DNA of 64,000 bases, from NCBI GenBank assembly GCA_002118135.1, contig BDIU01000146.1:186001-250000 (forward strand), given 5' to 3'. Position numbers and translations under genes: made by a program. The DNA is from Trebouxia sp. TZW2008 (lineage: Eukaryota; Chlorophyta; Trebouxiophyceae; Trebouxiales; Trebouxiaceae). Every line of letters starts with the position of its first letter. Positions within the stretch are counted from its first letter, which is position 1. Shown here piece after piece: positions 1 to 12,000 of the stretch. The notes under the pieces are model-generated. The model was not told the DNA's origin. It saw only the letters and a program-made list of their open reading frames with translations, and ran no database searches.

Positions 1-813
1 CCAACTGCCTCGTGGGCAGGGCCATGAGGGTCACGCCCCTGCCAGTCACTCCTCCCAGGGTGGTCGATATTATGATAAACTGGGGACCTGCCTTGAGACC
101 CTGAATCAAAATTGATTGCATGCGTGACATGCAGTTTTGAGTCTTGGGCACAAAAGGTCTGAACATCTTGACCAATGCCAAAGTAGATGCATACGCATGG
201 GATCGTAGCTGTTGGTTGCAAAGTCAATAACAACTGTGACATGCATTTAGACGTGAATGCTTTTCATGAATGCTGTGTGCGAATGACATGCCTAGAGATC
301 CTGAAATGCACAAGGAAAATGCGTACACACTCTGATTCGCTGTATGGATGACATGCTTTGAGACGCTGTGTATTGACTTACAGAAGACTCATTCTGACGT
401 GTTCCTGGGCAAAAGGCCTTGTCAAAATATTGGTTTGGCGTCTGCAAGCATGCCCGCAAAAAGATGCCTGTGGGAAAAGATGCAGTGGGCGCAAAGCGTA
501 ACAGCATGAGCTTGTGAAGCTTGGACCTCTGATTTTTCAAGAGCTTTGGGAGACAGCTACAACAAGCACAAAGCAAAGACGCAATGTACTACATACCCTT
601 GACATTGTCTCTGAGGCAGCGCAAACAAGTCATATTGTGCTCAAGTCATGATGTACACATCAGCAATTTACACAACATTCCAGAACAATGCAATTGAGAT
701 GCATTGCAGGCATTAAATATGGCCGGAAGACACCGCCTGAGCTCCTCTCACTTCTTTTGAAAGATTGGGTTTTTGCCAAAGGGGAAACACTGCATTGGGC
801 TGTCCAGAACACA
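1..813. other. Intergenic, no gene seen
   Basis: This stretch lies downstream of the His/Gln-rich minus-strand gene. The open frames are short and resemble nothing I know. It may hold the 3' untranslated region of that gene or further 3' exons. I see no RNA gene. Confidence 0.4.
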
Positions 814-3800
814 TCAATTGTGCTCACCATGTGCTTCGTGACCGAAATGATGTCTTGGCACTTGTCTGTTATCAGCACGCACTTCATCCCTGTGGTACAG
901 TGCTTGCGGAAAGGCTTCTGGCCTGCGCAGGGGGCTCCCAGGCAAGTCATGCTGGGGGCCACGGGGGTTGACCTGGGGTCGAGGGGGGTCTTGTTGGGGG
1001 CCACCAGACCCATGCTGGGGCCCATGGCGGCTGTACTGGGGGCTATTGGGGTGAACAGGGGGCCCATTTGACACATGCTGCGGGTAATGGGGGTCATGTG
1101 GGGTTGCACCTGACCCATGCTGGGGGTATTGGGGGTCGTGTGGGTTTGCAATTGAACCATGCTGGGGATGTTGGAGGTCATAGTGAGGTCTGTGGGGACC
1201 ATGCTGGGCGTCATCAAAGGCATCAGGGCCTGACTGATGCCTCATGCCATGAGTGGGCCCAGGTTGACCTTGTTCCCAATCATGACGGTCATGTACAAGA
1301 GCATGCTGCAAATGATGACTTGGCTGCTGCTTTTGTTGATGATCGTCCATCATTCTGGGCGCAGGTAGTGTGATAGGAGCAGGTCTGGCCACAGTGTGCT
1401 CCTGATGCTGTGCAATCCTCAAACTTAGGTCTGGAGCAGGATGTGGTTCTCTAGGGCTTGGCCTGTGATTGGTCGCAGTCGCGCTGTGCAGCTGCTGCGG
1501 ATTCAAACCTGGCATGCTGTGCTGAGCCATGCTTTGCACATGTTCTTGCCTATGCTGTGCTTGCATGCGCGCATGATCATGCCAGCCAGCATCCTGGTGT
1601 TGCTGAGGATGGCGCATGGGCAGGCTTGGTTGCCTCTGATCAGCATGCAAAGCAGCGCCCATTGCAGGCTTTGGCCTTGCACCTCCCTCGGCCTGGGGAC
1701 CCCTGTAGGGTGCAGATGCAAGGGCAGGGGCAGCTTTCAGGTGTGCCCCAAGCTGACCTGAAGCAAGGGCTGCTGACAGTTCTGGCGGCAATGCTGTGGC
1801 AGCAGCAACATCCACACGAGGCGCGGCGGAGTCTTGCGGTAGCATGTGTGATTCTCTCAGGTCTTGCTGCGGATGCTGCTGCGCAACCCCTGGGGCATTC
1901 ACAGGTACTTGCATTGCATGGGAATGCTGCTGTGAATAAGGAAGGGGATGCATGGGTGGTTGAGAACTGTTCATCTGCGGCTGGTGATGGGCAGCATGCT
2001 GTGTTGCACCTGATGCCAGGTTGGCAACTGTGGTGAGGGAACTTGAACCCAGGACTCCAGCTGCTAAAGCGGCAGCCAGCTCAGGGGACAGCACTGTGGC
2101 TGGATGAGTGTGGTGTGAAGGCTGCTGTGTGTGCTGTGCACGCTGTACATGCTGTGGCTGGACTGGCTGACCCGCATGCTGTGCTTGTGCTTGAAGAACC
2201 ATGTGAGGTGCATGCTGGTGAGCATGATTATTCAGTTGCGATGCATGCTGCCCCTGCACTTGCTCACGCATGGGAGCTGCATGCTGCGCATGGTGTGTTT
2301 GAACCTGCTTAGCCATGCCAGGTGCATGCTGTGCATGCTGGGCTTGAAAATGCTGACCCATGTAAGACTCATGCTGAGACTGCTGTGCGCTGGGCGCATG
2401 ATGACTTGCATGAGGTGCATGCTCAATAGGCAAGGGCCTGTGCATCTGGTCACCTCTCTGAGGGCTATGCAAAGCGCGCTGTGGATGCGCAAGAGCATTG
2501 GATTGGGCATTGCGCAGTGCCTTTGTTGCAGCAGTCAGCTCACTAGGCCTGAAAGGCTCTGGCAGATGCTCTAGATGTTGGTCATGAGAAAAAACATTGG
2601 GAGCTGAGTGATGCGCCAGGAAGGGCGCTGACACAGAGTGAGGATGGCAGACATGACTGATCTGTGGTGGCATGGGCATATGCTGTTCCTGTGGTACATT
2701 CCGTTCATGGGACATGCCCCAACCCTGAACTGCATTTGCACCAGCACTGGGCATTGCAGCAAGTTGCCCAAAACCCTGAAGCCGGTCAAGACCCATTCCA
2801 GAGACAGCATGAGGGGGCTGATCAGAGGGGCGCCCAAGATCAAATGGTCCCTCAGGTCTGTTTGCATGGGAGTTAAAATCATGCCTTTGCTGTTGCACAT
2901 CTGCCTGCTGAGGTTGCATCTCATTGGACTGCAATGGCGGCTGCTGCTGCTCAAATCGGCTATGGACCATTTCACTTGAGGGGTGTGCAAATTTGAAATC
3001 ACCAGTGCGATCAAAGGCAGCTGTGTTTGCCATACTGATATGAGCTTGCAACTGTGGCAACATGAAGGCTACATTTGGCGCCTCTGAGCCTGCTGCTACA
3101 CTGCCATGGGGGAGATGTGTGTGCGCCTGACTTGTGTACGGCTCATGCTGTGCATGCTGCCTGTGCTGTGCGTGCTGCCCGTGCTGCGCATGCTGTGCAG
3201 GCTCAGCAGGCAAGGGAGGAAGAGGTGGTTGTGGCATAGCATCTTGAACACTCTGCATCTCACTTTGCCGATGGTGCCTCTCTGACAGATAGGACTGACC
3301 ATGACCAACTTGGGCATGACTGAGGGGCTGGTATGACTCATGCCAGGGTCCATGTGATGCAGCATTTGAGGTGGGTTGATGCTGCTCATGGCTTAGATCA
3401 GGCACAGCAGGTATGGGGGGTGGTGCAATTGCATGGCTTACAGAGACAGAGTCTGGCATCAGGCCGGCTAGTCGGGTTGGTGAGTACTGTGGAGACCAGA
3501 TTGGCTCGACAGGTTTGCTCTCAGCGGCTTCCTCAGGAGGTCCTGACTGATCTGGAGCATTGTCAGTGTCCAATGGGACGTCCATGGAGTCAAAAGATGG
3601 AGGAGATGCTGACCTGTCTTCTGACACTTTTGCAGTCCCTGCACAATCATAAGCCAACATTTGCAGCATAGCATGTGACCACTGTCATAACATGAGTCAC
3701 TGTCAGCATGCAAGGCACTGTCAGCTGTACAACAGTCCAATCTGTTGGCGACGGGCTGATGGCTGTGCTCGACTGATGGTCAAGCACAGACCATGTGTGA

Positions 3801-6800
3801 CTAGCACGACAAGCATCACTGCTGCACAGCCATGCAGGCAACCATCACTGCGCCACAAACTTTGCTCAGATGCCATTATGAGTACCGTGTCAAGAGTGTG
3901 CCTGACAGTATCAGGCAATGTGCTCATGATGCAGTCATACGACTCCTCAATAGTCCAAGGCCTCTTGCAGTTGAATTGGCTTTGGCCTGCTTGCGAGCAA
4001 GAGGATGCATCTGCAATCTGGCAGCTGCTTGTATATGTTCTAGAGTACAGAAGGGGCAGACTGAGAGTGATAACCTTGGCGTGCAGTTTGTGCTACAAAC
4101 ATTTTGGGTGTTATACATTGAGAGAATTGAGCTCACGAAGCGCATTCCGTTCCAAGACTCAAACCCATGAAACATCGCTACATAGAGAAATACAGAATGA
4201 TGCATGTTCCTACCTGCTTGCGCATGGTCGACAGCAGTGTCCATAGCCTTGCCTTCAGCAGGTTTCTCAGTGGTATCAAGCATGGCTCCCAAACCACGTT
4301 TGTTGCGCTGGCTGTTGGCTACGAGTGCAGCCAAACCAATTGACACTTCAGCCTCTTCATCATGCACCATTGTGCTGTCCTTCACACTGCCCCTGCATGA
4401 CCCACCAAGCAATCTGTGAGCTTTGCAACAACACTACCCCAAGAGCAACAAGGACATAATAGCAAGAACAAGGACAAGAACAAGATTACTAGCAGAAAGA
4501 ACAGTGAGAGCGAGAATGATCACAATCATAGCATTAATGTTGTCGCTGACCATGATGTTGTTGATAGTAACCACAAATTCAACAACTACTATATGGGTAA
4601 TGATATCTGCAAACCCAATGTGCATGATCATAGCGACCGCAAGACAGGCTGGCATATAGGCCAGCAGCAAGGGGCGCACTGTTGAGCAATTGTGAATTGT
4701 TTGCACATGATGCAGAGATGGAAAACAATGGCTTCAGTGAGCCGGCCTGCTATTGTTGAGAATGAAAACGATCAGCACTCACTTTGCGAGCATGAATTTG
4801 AGGTCAGCAAGGCCAAAGGGCCCTTGAGACATGCCCTGGTCATTTACAAATGTCCATTTCTGCTGATAATCAGCCGCCTTAGCCTCTGCTTCTTGACGCG
4901 CAGCCTATACACCCCATTTTACCGTTTGATTTTGACAATACATTCTGGCAAAGGTGACTTTCCAATGCTGCAGTCATTGTTTGAGATGAAAGATTGCATC
5001 ACAGTGCCTAGCTTTTGGCGTCTCAACTCTTTGAGTGACAAATTCAATGAGTGTAGCAAGCGTTTGATATCAATGAACACAATATAATGTCTGGCAGGTC
5101 CCAAGACCCAGTCAGCATGCTATGCAGCTGGCTCAAATGCAAATCTATTACATGTGGGATGGTGTGTGGGTGTAGCCCGCCAACACTATCACGAGCAGCA
5201 GAATAGGCAGCTTGAAGTAGTCTTGACGGGTTGCACATACAGATCAGCTCACACGTGACAGGCAGCTGCCCTGGTGACGTGTGACAGCCATGATGTGGGT
5301 CACAAGTGCCAGCAAGACACATCTTCATCATTCTGTGCGAGCGTGATGCTGAAACATGCTTGCTGTGCAAGCTGATATTAGGAGACACTGTGAACCTGTC
5401 TTTACAACACTGTGCAATGCAATCTATGACACACAAAGCTGCTTACAGCAGACAGCCTTCTCAGGGCACCTGATCAATCAGTCAAGGCACTTATATTGCC
5501 TTAGGGCCCCAGTAAAAGGGTCATGCGGATGACGTCAGCATGCACTATGTTTGCTGTTTGCAAATTCTGTTGTGATGGTTGTGAATGAGCAACAGTCAGT
5601 ACGTTATGCACAGCATTGGATGTGCGAACTAGTATCAGCAGACAATCAAAATCGACGCACAATGAAAGCTTTCTGAGAGCACAGAACGACTGGCATCACC
5701 TCATGGGCAGCGCCAGCTGTGAGTTGACTCATCCAGGCCTGGCGCTGGCGCTGCAGAGTAGAGCTGATTCCCTGTGAACGCTTTGCACGCTTTGCAGGCC
5801 TGCAAATGACAAATGCACGCTTTGCAGCTGCCTGGTACTTCTTGATGCAATGCCGTATACCTTGTCATGTCATGCAATGCAAAATGGCAGCCATGCAGAA
5901 AATCTTCACTTGGGCAAGCTTTGCTGTTTGTAGTGCTTGCAGATCCAGGACATTTGTAAATGCTGCCTGATGCAGATGTTGCTGCACTGCTCACCACTGT
6001 CAGCTTGTCCTAGACAGGTCAAACGACACACATTGAAGTCTTGAAGCAACAACTGCTTCTCATGAAAATTGTCCTTACATCAACTCTGCCGTACTCAGAA
6101 GTAGCACTGCACACACAATGCTGCAATTCCCTAATATCAAGTCTTCACTGTACATGCCAAGCAGCTTATTATTGGCAAGGCCAACTCAAGCTGCCCAGAC
6201 ACGTACCTGTTGTCCTGTAGGCTGGGGCGGCGGCTTTGTCTTGCTGCTGGGCTTCTGTGCTCGCCTGATCTATGTGTGCTGCTAGGGGACCTCCGCCTGT
6301 CACCTCTGGAATGAGAGCTGTCAGGCCTTGACCCTTGATCTGCACTTTCCAGCGGCCTGCCACGCTTTGTTTGCAAACCGCCATAATCTAATGCTTTGTG
6401 TGAGCGCCCAAACGATGGCCTGTCGCCACCTGTTGTGTTAAGTCTGTCACCACGCCTCCCAGACTGCTTCAAATGCAGTGACCTGATCGGATGCACATCG
6501 GCATTCCTGTCTACAGCAGCATCTGCTGCTTTATGTTGCAAAGGCTGCTCTTGCTGGGTGCTATCTTGTGTGTCGCGCCTTGTCTTGCCGCCACTGTCTG
6601 AGGGCAGAACAGAACCTGGACTGTCACGCCTTGTTTTGCCAGCACTGTCATCCTTTGACTTCACACCACTGGCTGACCGCTGAGCAGACAATGGTTTGCC
6701 ACGCTGACCCCGCCCCTTGGCACAAGTGTTTTTATCACCCTGTGTGTGCCGATCATTGAGCCTTTCCTGGGCTGACTTAGCCACACCGTTTTGATGACTC

Positions 6801-8405
6801 TGTGTCATTACTGTACGAGACCTGTCATGCATTGTGGGCGCAAGTTTTTGCTGGGGCGGGTCACCAGCAGTTGCTGCGTAGGTGCCAAAGCTGTTTTCTG
6901 TCGTGGGTACGGCCTCAGCAGTCAGTTGCTCGGCAAACATTTGCACCAGCTCCTCTTGGCGAGTAACATCTTCATGCAGCTGTGATAGCCTGCTGGCCAG
7001 GCGGGCACCGTTGTCTGCCAACCTGATCGAGCCCTTGCTCACGCTTGCCTGCGCGTAGGTGTTGCTGTCAATACAACATTCACTGCAGACATCACAGCAG
7101 CTGCCACCGCCACTGTAGGTGTCATGAAACCTGGCTGTGCAAACCAACTAGCCAGGCAGCCCCTTTGGTCTTGGACCCCCTCTCTGAGAGATGCTTTACT
7201 TTCCTCTCCCTGTTTATTGGCCTTGTGTTCCCAGAGAAGAGCACAAAGCAAAGAAAGGAAAAGACGGGGCAGCTGTCAGCCAAGCAACGTCTTGCATCTG
7301 ACAATTGAACAAGTGTTTAGCAAGGACATTTCCGACTGGCATGAATGTGCATGACTGCAAAGACTGCAGTCTTGTGAGATGTCTGTGTTGCATCTTTGCT
7401 CCTCCTGTATGTCCTCATAACAGTGCAGGCAGGCCATCAGGCCTGCTGCAAGTTGCTGCATGGAATACAAAGCATCATGGACCATGAATGGCATGCATGC
7501 ACGTTGTTGCAGGGAACATGGTACCAAAAACCGTCCTTAATGCATTCCCTTTGCTGCTGGAAATAACCACATGACGGTGCAGACAGGCAGGCAGGCAGGA
7601 GAGCAGGCAGACTGTGAGGTGCTGTGTGAATCTGACAAACTGCAAAGCACCTGCAAGGCTTGCTCGCGCTGCAAGAGGGACTTCAGCCGATCAAGTTCAT
7701 TTCCAGCCTTGACAGCAGCCTGCTTCAGTCTCAGCTGCTGGCTTCGCTGTTGCTCGGCATGGGCATCAATGCCTGATTGGGAATGAGCTGGTTGCGGTTG
7801 CTCAGCAGCCCTGTCCTGGCCTTTTGCAGCTGAAGGGCCTTTTGCAGCTGAAGGGGCCTGCCCTGGTTTGAACAAAGCAGGCAAAGCAGCAGTTGCTGCA
7901 GTCTGCTGTGCAGTTTGATAATTTGCTGCCTGCTGGCTGATGTCTGCCGAACGACCTGTAAATGCGTGCAATCGTTTGGAAGTTGCATCCAGGAGAGGGA
8001 GTTCAAATCTTGTTGTCACCAGTGTTTGCTTGAATTTTGTAAAGCAACAGAGGAAGCTGTGGGCTTACCATGCTTCTTCTTGGCATGCTTGCGCGCTCGT
8101 CTGCCTGTCGAGAACTCGTCATCACTGCTAGAAATCGATGCGTCCGAAGACTCGGCACTTGCGTCGTCTGTGGCTAAAGTCGCATCTTTACGAGTTTTGG
8201 AGCCTTGTGGGCTTGCTGCCACAGTTTCACCGACTTGAATGCTTCCAGGCTGCTGCCGATCTTCAGTCCAATCCAGCAGAGGAACAAAGGTGGACGCAGT
8301 CCCGACAGACGCTTGTTTGCGGAGTGCTGCAGATGCTTTGGGCTGTCCCCAGCTGTGTGGCGACGTCGCCTGTGCACTCGAAGGCGAACTGCTCAGCTGC
8401 GCCAT
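814..8405 (-). CDS. Low-complexity His/Gln/Pro-rich protein with a GYF-like exon (multi-exon model)
   Basis: Probable exons on the minus strand are 8405-8069, 8028-7651, 7048-6207, 4904-4783, 4392-4214 and 3638-814. The first carries the start codon and a Ser/Asp-rich then Lys-rich segment. The next two are coiled-coil-like and Ser/Arg-rich. Exon 4904-4783 encodes KWTFVNDQGMSQGPFGLADL, which fits the start of a GYF domain (aromatic-x-aromatic, then QGPF). GYF domains bind proline-rich peptides. The last exon is 941 codons, rich in His, Gln, Ala and Pro, with a repetitive C-terminus. Phases agree for 8028-7651 to 7048, for 4904-4783 to 4392 and for 4392-4214 to 3638. They do not agree between exon 1 (leaves phase 1) and exon 2 (starts phase 0), nor between 6207 (phase 2) and 4904 (phase 0). 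At least one exon is therefore missing, or two genes are merged here. No function can be assigned beyond peptide binding. Confidence 0.42.
940..1240 (-). repeat. Coding minisatellite in the C-terminus of the His/Gln-rich protein
   Basis: Imperfect tandem units of about 30 bp contain the word CCATGCTGGGG on the plus strand. On the minus strand they encode variants of Pro-Gln-His-Gly-Ser with Asp-Pro spacers. All units keep the long frame open. Confidence 0.6.
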
Positions 8406-9051
8406 CTATGCTGCTCGCCACGCAACAAGCTTGCGCCGGACTATGCCCTGCAATGGGTACAGCTTTTGCGCAATTGTCTTCGGTTTTGACTCTTAGTCAC
8501 TGCCGTTGTTACTACTGAAGAAGACGTTGGCCTTTGGCCGCATTGATGTAGCTACAGAACCTGCGAGTTGCGTTGCGAGAGACTTCGTGCAGGTGCTCAC
8601 CTGGGATCCACTCTAACCAATTGTGAGCGCTGAACTTTGTGCGCAAAGCCTTTAGCGCCACTTAGGTCACCGTGTGAACTTTGGCCTGGAGTATTGCTGT
8701 GTGTTGCGCCAACGGCTGGCTCTACGAAGAGTACTTGCTTTTCAAACTTCGTCGATCTCGCATCCTTGACTTGGTCTTGTGCTTGAGCCGAGCTTGCCGT
8801 TGTTCCGCGTCTACGGCACTGTTCGGAAGATCAAACGTCAAGGTACAAGCAACCACCTTGCGACCCATACAGAGACAGTTGACTTTTGAGTTCAAGTTTT
8901 GCGAGTCCGTATCGAAGCTTGAGCAATTAGACGCCGGCAGTTCCGGCGGATTGACAAGCATCCCGCACATCACTTAGATTGTTGAAGCTCACAATCCCAT
9001 CTAGAGACGACGATTTCTGCACACAGAGGAAAAGTGGTCAGGCAGTGCAAC
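8406..9051. promoter_or_regulatory. Divergent promoter region between the minus-strand His/Gln-rich gene and eIF2B epsilon
   Basis: This is the only gap between two genes transcribed away from each other. It is visibly richer in CpG than the introns on either side, as are the other divergent starts in the window. No TATA box is obvious. Position 9034 is an in-frame upstream ATG for eIF2B epsilon. Confidence 0.5.
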
Positions 9052-12000
9052 ATGGCGCCTCTCAATGCTGTCTCAGAGACCAAAAGCGTGCTATCTGCCA
9101 TCCTGCTGGCAGACAGCTTCACTCAGGTCAGCATACCAGATGACACTGCTCTGCAAAGAATCTGTTTTGCTGTCAACAACAAAGTGCCTGAATGCAAAGG
9201 CAATCAAATCGAGCGTGACCCAAATGGCTGCTTGTGTTGCACACTGCACCTGACGCACAATTTATGCAAAGCACTCCAACCCCTTTGGCTGCAGACCTTT
9301 CTGCCTGTCACACTGGAAAAGCCAAAGATGCTGCTGCCACTGGTCAACATCCCTATGATGGAGTATACACTTGAATGGCTAGCAGCGTCTGAAGTTGAAG
9401 AGGTATGCTCAAGTCAGTCTTTCGCTGGCACATGCATGCAACTGATTTCATCATTTTCAGCATTAGTTTATGACATGTAACCTCTAATCTACAATATCTT
9501 GGTAGGCCAGTGGATATCAACAGTATTGGCAGGATATTGAAAATCAAAACTTCCTTGTTAATCACTGCATTCTGACTGCAGCGATACTTCTGAGCAAGCA
9601 CAAGGTGGTGAAGTCATAGTTTGCATGAGACCAACAGTGTAATTGGACTCTGCAGGTTTATGTTGTGTGCTGTGCACATGCTGAGCAGATTGAGGCACAT
9701 CTGTCTGTCTCAAAATGGTCTCAGCAAAAGTCCATGAAGCTGCACGTCGTCATTTCCACATCCTGTCTGTCTGCTGGAGAGGCGCTGCGTTTGATGGACC
9801 AAAAAGACATGATCAAGAGCGATTTTGTGCTTGTGGGCGGGGACGTCATTGCAAACCTGGATCTCAAAGCAATCATTGCTGCCCACAAGCAGAGGAGGAT
9901 CAAGGACCGCCATGCCATCATGACCATGGTATGTCATGCCCTCTTGAGCTCTACTGTTCAAGGCATGTTGTGCATGTTTGAAGCTGGAGCCGCATGGCAT
10001 GTGTACATGTAATTGTTGCTCTGAGACCAATACACTGCAGAGTGGGCTTGAGAGTCATCATGGCAGGCATTGTTGGTCTCAGCAAGGATTGCTACAAGCT
10101 GTTCTTGTCACTGCTGACAGAACAAAAGCAAAGAAAGTCTCTGCAATCAGGCGGACGCGCTCATAATAAAACCCTGTATGAACCCGGGACTACTGTCACT
10201 CATGTCTCAAGGTTCGCTTGCACTTGTGCAGGTAATGCAAAGCTCCCGCAACAACAAGCATAAGAGTTGGGCTGGAGAGGCTGAGATTCTGGTTGCTTTA
10301 GACCCTGTGTCCAACCGCCTCCTCAGGTACCGCAATGACTGATCATCAGTGGTGTCGTCACAACCCAACTTTTGTGCACATGCAATACATTGTGCAGTGA
10401 CAAGTGCTGTTTCGTCCGACCGCCTCCTCAGGTACTGCAATGACTGAACAGCAGTCACCCGAGTCACATACCCTGCACTTGGTCACACACAACATCTCGA
10501 GCAGTGACAAGTGTTCCCTTGTTCAAGTTTCTCCTCAGATGCTGCAATGATTGAGCATGAATCACGCAAGTCATAGCTGCTACATACAATTGCATGCAAT
10601 ACTTTGTGCATTGACAGGTAATTTCTTGTTCAACTGCCTCCACAGTTGCTGCAGTGACTCAACGTGAGTCATGTTAGTCATAGCTCCTGCACATGGTCAC
10701 ACGCAATGATCTTGTCAGGTAACAGCTGACCTGTTGTTACAGCCTCCTGAGATGCTGTAACTACTGGACTCAGTCACACTAGTCACAGCTTTTGCACCAA
10801 GTTGTCGTTTGTAATATTATGCTAGGTGATAATGCTTTTCTGTGATCAGACAGAATGTGCATGAGCAGACATGTCTACTGACTCTCGCGTTTGGAAGTGA
10901 CGTGCTCTTTCTCTCATGAATGCAAGTCGCGTTCAACAAGTCAGCCTGCAAGCTTCACTCAAGGATTAGCCTTCAGCTGGCATCAATTGGCATAGCTTGT
11001 TTCCCTGACTATGCCTGTTTTGATGCATCCCATCAAGTCAGCAAAGCGTGGCGTGGTGAGAGCCACACTGACGAATGAAGTCGCCAATACAGCCGGTATG
11101 ATCTTGCAGGATTGAAAATCTAGATAGCAGTAAGCAGAGGCGGCACTTGACGCTGGATGCGCAGAACTTCTCGGAACGTGACGCAATTTCACTGCGCACT
11201 GATCTTCTGGACGCACACATCTACATTTGCGGACCAGAAGTGCTCATGCTGTTCTCTGACAACTTTGACTATCAGGTGACCCCCTTCTTCTGTTGCGGCG
11301 GCGTAGTGTACTGACTAGAATTGCCGTGCATTGCAGAGCATTTGGCTCAGCTCATGCTGTGTTCATTTGGCTAATGCGTAGTTTATCCTAATGTGAGCTA
11401 GCTTGCTGAAATTTGAATTTTATGCTGAAGCCTTGCATATGCCAGCAAGCACATGTTCAGTCCTCTTGCTACAAGCAAGCAGCAATACCTAAACTCTGAG
11501 TGGGTTCGTTGCTGACCTGCTGCTTCTGCAACATCTGAATTCCGTCCCTGTGCATGTAGAATGTTGAGCACGACTTCATCTCAGGAGTGCTCAGGAAAGA
11601 GGAGAGAAACAGAGTCTGAACTTGGATGGGGATCTCTCACTGCTGTTTTGGACGTGACATCTGAAGCTGCCCACGCAGGATTCGTCACTGACCATGCAGA
11701 GATGTGTTGCTGACACGTCTTTTGCAGTGCAATTGACAATGTCTTGTGGGCATGCAGGATGTTGGACATGAGTTCATCTCAGGGTTGCTCAGTGAGGAGG
11801 AATTGGGCAACACCTGAAGACTTGTATGAAAGACTGCGTCACTTCTGTCTCTGGCATTGCAACAGACAGTCTCCTGTGCATGCAAAATCTCGTTGTTGAC
11901 TGGCCTTTTGCGATGTAAAGACAGTTTGCCTGTGCATGCAGAATGTGGAGCATGACTTCATCTCTGGAGTGCTGAGTGAGGAGGAACTGGGCAACACAAT

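Noticed and set aside
688..1373. Plus-strand open frames opposite the His/Gln-rich exon
   Set aside because: They mirror the biased codon composition of the minus-strand gene and have no splice or family support.
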